A stretch of DNA of 64,000 nucleotides, from the NCBI GenBank assembly GCA_963789535.1, contig CAWBKU010000005.1, positions 930,001-994,000 on the forward strand, read 5' to 3'. Source of the DNA: CAVXHQ01 sp963789535. Lineage in GTDB: Bacteria; Pseudomonadota; Alphaproteobacteria; Rhodobacterales; Rhodobacteraceae. Positions 63,864-64,000 of this stretch are shown here, one piece after another (position 1 is the stretch's first letter; the number at the start of each line of letters is the position of its first letter). Position numbers and translations under genes: made by a program. The notes under the pieces were generated by a model. The model searched no databases and was not told the origin of the DNA. It saw only the letters and a list, made by a program, of their open reading frames with translations.

Positions 63864-64000
63864 CTAATGATTCCCCTGCCCCATCCAGCGGCCCTCGAAA
63901 TCCTCGGGCACGAGCAGCACGTCGCGGTCGAGCGTCTTCACGTCGCGCCGCCCGCACAGCGCCATGGTGATGTCGAGTTCGCGGGCGATCACCTCGAGGG
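63864..64000 (-). CDS. FMN-dependent alpha-hydroxy-acid dehydrogenase, C-terminal end (partial)
   Basis: The last 44 residues of a protein that enters from the right edge: LEVIARELDITMALCGRRDV, then KTLDRDVLLVPEDFEGRWMG and QGNH before TAG. LEVIxxELDxTMALCG matches the C-terminal helix of L-lactate dehydrogenase/glycolate oxidase-type flavoproteins (LldD family), which oxidise 2-hydroxy acids with FMN. The start and substrate lie outside the window. Confidence 0.85.
   Translation of the reverse strand, partial: LEVIARELDITMALCGRRDVKTLDRDVLLVPEDFEGRWMGQGNH

Overview
The window is GC-rich chromosomal DNA, almost fully coding, from an alphaproteobacterium that is very probably a member of the Rhodobacterales (Rhodobacter/Paracoccus/Roseobacter group). 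The grounds are gene content and order: argH-lptM-lysA-TIGR02302, zinc-ribbon protein next to ftsE-ftsX, an L-malyl-CoA/beta-methylmalyl-CoA lyase (mcl1), the dgcN-dgcA D-glutamate pair, phoH-ybeY-corC-lnt-metK with a SAM/SAH riboswitch, and aroA-cmk-rpsA-ihfB. GTG and TTG starts are common. There are no tRNA or rRNA genes, no CRISPR array, no phage genes and no recognisable insertion sequence.

Layout. 1-9.2 kb: argH end, small lipoprotein, lysA, a large TIGR02302 membrane protein, a divergent zinc-ribbon protein, ftsEX, plsC and a pyridoxamine-oxidase-fold protein. 9.3-19.3 kb: accA, a secreted two-repeat protein, mcl1, a methyltransferase-like membrane protein, then a D-amino-acid/amine block (dgcN, dgcA, an exonuclease, D-amino-acid transaminase, DUF1028, RidA and an HpaB-type monooxygenase). 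19.4-24.1 kb: CHASE3 sensor kinase, Nudix hydrolase, SPFH/NfeD pair, small conserved protein, pyrF. 24.2-32.9 kb: clpB behind a heat-shock-type promoter, pheS and pheT separated by a MazF-like toxin gene, an esterase and two small paralogous proteins. 32.9-46.7 kb: glycosyltransferase-like protein, miaB, an OmpA-type protein and lipoprotein sharing a module, phoH-ybeY-corC-lnt, riboswitch-metK, trmB, aroA, a BchE-like radical SAM protein and cmk. 46.7-55.8 kb: accessory genes between cmk and rpsA, then rpsA, ihfB, lapA, trpF, a DUF7282 protein and trpB. 55.9-64 kb: two secreted Asp-rich proteins with a membrane-anchored LuxR-type regulator, pth with DUF2237, chrA, rplY, amylosucrase, a lipoprotein and the end of an FMN-dependent hydroxy-acid dehydrogenase.

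Two things stand out. First, at least twelve genes carry single-base frameshifts, including pheT and trmB; in each case removing or adding the implied base(s) gives a family-typical length. This points to an error-prone consensus sequence more than to gene decay, so broken genes are annotated over their full restored extent. Second, the best candidate for an undescribed system is the three-gene unit at 55.9-57.6 kb: two paralogous secreted proteins, each a short PepSY-like domain followed by a very long aspartate-rich tail, then a two-helix membrane protein with a cytoplasmic LuxR-type DNA-binding domain. It looks like a cation-related envelope sensing unit, but that function is inference.
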